A stretch of 64,000 bases of DNA from the NCBI GenBank assembly GCA_017399445.1, contig JAFQCM010000056.1, positions 178,658-242,657 of the forward strand, in the 5' to 3' direction. This DNA comes from Lachnospiraceae bacterium (lineage in GTDB: Bacteria > Bacillota > Clostridia > Lachnospirales > Lachnospiraceae). Positions 61,546-64,000 of the stretch are shown here, piece after piece. Every line of letters starts with the position of its first letter. Within the stretch, counting starts at the first letter, position 1. Below the pieces are notes generated by a model that saw only the letters and a program-made list of their open reading frames with translations, was not told where the DNA came from and searched no databases. The translations under genes and the position numbers were made by a program.

Positions 61546-61788
61546 TTAGATGCTTTCGTGGAATGTACGTGAAATAACGTCAGCCTGCTGTTCTGGAGTT
61601 AACTTAACAAAGTTTACAGCGTATCCAGATACACGGATTGTTAACTGTGGGTAGTTTTCTGGATGAGCCTGAGCATCTAATAACATATCTCTGTTTAATA
61701 CGTTAACATTTAAATGATGTCCACCCTTTGTTGCGTATCCATCTAATAATGATACTAAGTTATCTACCTGTGCCTGATTTTCAGCCAT
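61546..61788 (-). CDS. Stand-alone glycyl radical domain of pyruvate formate-lyase (GrcA-like)
   Basis: This 80-residue protein equals the C-terminal domain of pyruvate formate-lyase: [30 protein letters not shown] and [18 protein letters not shown]55 in RVSGYAV is the radical glycine. In E. coli a similar small protein, GrcA/YfiD, repairs oxygen-damaged enzyme. Here, however, the pfl gene upstream lacks this domain altogether, so this protein should be a required subunit. It has its own SD (AAAGGAGG, 8 nt) and ATG, and an N-terminal extension ([10 protein letters not shown]), so it is not a frameshift product. It lies 27 bp after the 67-residue gene. Confidence 0.93.
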   Translation of the reverse strand: MAENQAQVDNLVSLLDGYATKGGHHLNVNVLNRDMLLDAQAHPENYPQLTIRVSGYAVNFVKLTPEQQADVISRTFHESI

Positions 61789-61815
61789 TTTAATATCCTC
61801 CTTTAAAATATAGAT

Positions 61816-62019
61816 CTATTTTTCTAATTCTTCGTCAATTCCTTCGTGCAGGGTTGGAACCTGGCAAGCCAGATTCCCTTTTGCACAATCAATACAACCC
61901 AAAGTTTCAACACTTTTTTCGGTTGAATCACCATTGACTTCTACGTTTAAGTGTCCAACACCTTTTTCAATTGAGCCGTCTAACATTGCAACAATGTCAT
62001 CGATTCTTTTATCGTTCAT
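61816..62019 (-). CDS. 67-residue protein related to the first part of the glycyl radical domain, with Cys tail
   Basis: I do not recognise this as a named family. Residues 6-28 (IDDIVAMLDGSIEKG, then GHLNVEV) match residues 8-30 of the adjacent glycyl radical protein at 12 of 23 positions. After that it diverges: there is no RVSGYAV loop; instead there are C42, C45 and C52 (GCIDCAKGNLAC) and an acidic end. AAGGTG lies 9 nt before the ATG. The gene is 18 bp after pflB and 27 bp before the radical-domain gene, clearly one operon. It may be an assembly factor, a placeholder for the empty radical-domain site, or a regulator with a thiol or metal centre. All of these are inference. Confidence 0.8.
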   Translation of the reverse strand: MNDKRIDDIVAMLDGSIEKGVGHLNVEVNGDSTEKSVETLGCIDCAKGNLACQVPTLHEGIDEELEK

Positions 62020-62037
62020 TTAAATCAACACCTTAAA

Positions 62038-64000
62038 TTAGTTGTTTAAGTCGATTTCGATATCACCAGCGAATACCTGATCTTCTTTACCAAGTGCTCC
62101 AGGGATGATTGTAAATGTATTTGAAATACCATCCTGTGCATCCATGAATGGAAGCTTAGCAACTGATGATAAGGAAGCTACAGCACCATGAGTATCACGT
62201 CCGTGAAGTGGGTTAGCACCTGGAGCGAATGGCTGTCCTTTCTTTCTTCCGTCTGGTGTGTTACCTGTTGCTTTACCATAAGTAACGTTTGAAGTAATTG
62301 TTAATACAGAACATGTTGGGAAACTGTCTCTGTATGTATACTGCTGTCTTAAGAATCCCATGAATGTAGAAAGTACCATCTGAGCGATTTCATCTACACG
62401 GTCATCATCGTTACCATATTTAGGGAATTCTCCTTCTACATTGTAATCAACAACAATACCATCTTCATCTCTAACAGCTGTAACCTTAGCATATTTAATT
62501 GCTGATAATGAGTCAGCTACTACAGAAAGACCAGCGATACCTGTTGCAAAGTAACGACGTACATGTGCATCATGTAAAGACATCTGTAATCTTTCATAGC
62601 AGTATTTGTCATGCATGTAGTGAATGATGTTTAATGACTGAGCATATACACCAGTTAACCATTTCATCATGTCTTTGTATTTAGCCCAAACATCATCAAA
62701 GTCTAATACATCACCTTCCACTGGACGGAATTTTGGTCCAACCTGTTTCTTAGATACTTCATCAACACCACCGTTGATAGCGTATAATAAACATTTAGCA
62801 AGGTTTGCTCTAGCTCCGAAGAACTGCATTTCTTTACCAACACGCATTGAAGATACACAGCAAGCGATTGCATAGTCATCACCATGAGTTACTCTCGTTA
62901 AGTCATCGTTTTCGTACTGAATAGATGAAGAGATGATTGACATCTTAGCACAGTATTTCTTCCATGCAAGCGGTAATCTTGTTGACCAAAGAACTGTTAA
63001 GTTTGGTTCTGGAGCTGCACCTAAGTTTTCTAATGTGTGTAAGTAACGGAATGACATCTTTGTTACTAATGGACGTCCATCAACACCTACACCACCAAGT
63101 GATTCTGTAACCCATACTGGATCACCAGCAAAAATGCTGTTGTATTCTGGTGTACGAGCGAATTTTACACAACGTAACTTCATAATGAAGTGGTCTACGA
63201 ATTCCTGAATCTGTTCTTCTGTGAATGTTCCGTTCTTTAAGTCTCTCTGAGCATATACATCTAAGAATGTAGAAGTACGTCCAAGTGACATAGCAGCACC
63301 GTTCTGTTCTTTAACAGCAGCTAAGTAACCAAAGTATACTGCCTGAATAGCTTCCTGTACGTTAGAAGCTGGCTTAGAGATATCACATCCGTAGATTTCA
63401 GCTAATTTAGCAAGCTCTTTTAATGCCTTAATCTGTTCGGAATATTCTTCACGATCACGCATAACTTCTGGAGTCATAATTTCTGGAGTTCCAGCTTTCT
63501 GAGCTTCTTTATCTTCGATAAGACGATCAATACCATATAAAGCTACACGACGGTAGTCACCAATGATACGTCCACGTCCGTAAGCATCTGGAAGACCTGT
63601 AATAACGTGGCTTGAACGACAAGCTCTCATTTCTGGTGTGTAAGCATCGAATACACCTGCGTTGTGTGTTTTTCTGTGTGTTGTGAAGAATTCAACGATT
63701 TCTGGATCTACTTCATATCCATTATCTTCACAAGCTTTCATTGCCATACGGATACCACCATAAGGCTGCATAGAACGCTTAAAAGGCTTATCTGTCTGGA
63801 AACCAACAATTGTTTCTTTGCTCTTATCTAAGTATCCAGCACCGTGGGATGTAATAGTAGATACTACCTTTGTATCCATATCAAGAACGCCACCTGCTTC
63901 ACGTTCTTTCTTTGTTAAATCCATTACCTGCTCCCATAATGCCTTAGTAGCATCTGTAGCACCTGTTAAGAAAGATTCATCGCCATCATACATTGTATAA
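62038..64000 (-). CDS. pflB: Pyruvate formate-lyase catalytic subunit lacking the glycyl radical domain, partial at its 5' end
   Basis: Formate C-acetyltransferase turns pyruvate and CoA into acetyl-CoA and formate. The frame is open to the window edge: the codons before the first Met give YT, matching the NYT-YEGDESF region of E. coli PflB, so about 35 residues are missing. Visible landmarks are [20 protein letters not shown] and the catalytic Cys pair in [16 protein letters not shown]. The chain runs on to [20 protein letters not shown] and PGALGKEDQ, then stops after IEIDLNN. The canonical protein goes on for about 75 residues with the radical domain. That part is encoded by the gene at 61546-61788. 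TAA is followed by the next gene after 18 bp. Confidence 0.96.
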   Translation of the reverse strand, partial: YTMYDGDESFLTGATDATKALWEQVMDLTKKEREAGGVLDMDTKVVSTITSHGAGYLDKSKETIVGFQTDKPFKRSMQPYGGIRMAMKACEDNGYEVDPEIVEFFTTHRKTHNAGVFDAYTPEMRACRSSHVITGLPDAYGRGRIIGDYRRVALYGIDRLIEDKEAQKAGTPEIMTPEVMRDREEYSEQIKALKELAKLAEIYGCDISKPASNVQEAIQAVYFGYLAAVKEQNGAAMSLGRTSTFLDVYAQRDLKNGTFTEEQIQEFVDHFIMKLRCVKFARTPEYNSIFAGDPVWVTESLGGVGVDGRPLVTKMSFRYLHTLENLGAAPEPNLTVLWSTRLPLAWKKYCAKMSIISSSIQYENDDLTRVTHGDDYAIACCVSSMRVGKEMQFFGARANLAKCLLYAINGGVDEVSKKQVGPKFRPVEGDVLDFDDVWAKYKDMMKWLTGVYAQSLNIIHYMHDKYCYERLQMSLHDAHVRRYFATGIAGLSVVADSLSAIKYAKVTAVRDEDGIVVDYNVEGEFPKYGNDDDRVDEIAQMVLSTFMGFLRQQYTYRDSFPTCSVLTITSNVTYGKATGNTPDGRKKGQPFAPGANPLHGRDTHGAVASLSSVAKLPFMDAQDGISNTFTIIPGALGKEDQVFAGDIEIDLNN

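Noticed and set aside
62038..62060. The early end of pflB as a frameshift or assembly error
   Set aside because: The downstream radical-domain gene has its own SD, ATG and an N-terminal extension, and another gene lies between. Joining frames would not restore a canonical PFL.
1..64000. CRISPR arrays, tRNA and rRNA genes
   Set aside because: No regularly spaced identical repeats and no cloverleaf or rRNA-like stretches were found by reading the gene-free regions.

Overview
The window reads as chromosomal DNA of a low-G+C, anaerobic Firmicute, most likely a gut Clostridia of the Lachnospiraceae type. The support is AT-rich codon use, strong AGGAGG ribosome binding sites, an oxygen-sensitive enzyme set (HydE, pyruvate formate-lyase and its activase, an 8-Cys ferredoxin) and clostridial gene orders (glmU-pth-mfd-prsA; gdpP-rplI-dnaB). 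Genus assignment is inference. No tRNA, rRNA, CRISPR array, prophage or transposase gene was seen.

Layout. 1-9.5 kb: the 3' end of an FtsX-type permease, a FAD/Rieske oxidoreductase, a LytTR response regulator with its GHKL kinase, a divergent chemoreceptor that carries the same type of membrane sensor as the kinase, amtB-glnB, and hydE. 9.9-36 kb: one long, almost gapless operon for a surface polysaccharide, with a Wzz-like chain-length protein, at least six glycosyltransferases, a Wzy-like polymerase, a Wzx flippase, four acyltransferases, an SGNH/MBOAT O-acetylation pair, two lipoproteins and a 1230-residue secreted protein. It ends at a terminator shared with a convergent nucleotidyltransferase-like gene. 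36-44 kb: mnmA, small metal-binding proteins, a BlaI-type repressor, a PadR-HAAS/SEDS pair, a ComEC-like metallo-hydrolase lipoprotein, NUDIX and DUF1858 genes. 43-57 kb: housekeeping genes (single-domain glmU, pth, mfd, two SurA/PrsA-type lipoproteins, gdpP, rplI, dnaB). 57-64 kb: a MATE exporter, a cytidylate-kinase-like gene, a MerR-type protein, a ferredoxin and the pfl operon.

The most striking result is at the right edge. The pyruvate formate-lyase gene stops just before the glycyl-radical domain. That domain is encoded separately, as an 80-residue protein two genes downstream in the same operon. Between the two lies a 67-residue protein that resembles the first half of the radical domain but has a three-Cys tail instead of the radical loop. 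pflA follows. This looks like a naturally split glycyl radical enzyme with an extra subunit.

Other items of note: the large secreted protein at 31.0-34.7 kb fuses the domains of two separate lipoproteins encoded upstream in the same operon; the Wzz/BY-kinase protein has lost its nucleotide-binding motifs; a dispersed palindromic repeat family has three members with GTAACAGTT-type ends; and hairpins sit between promoter and gene at amtB, the polysaccharide operon and mnmA.
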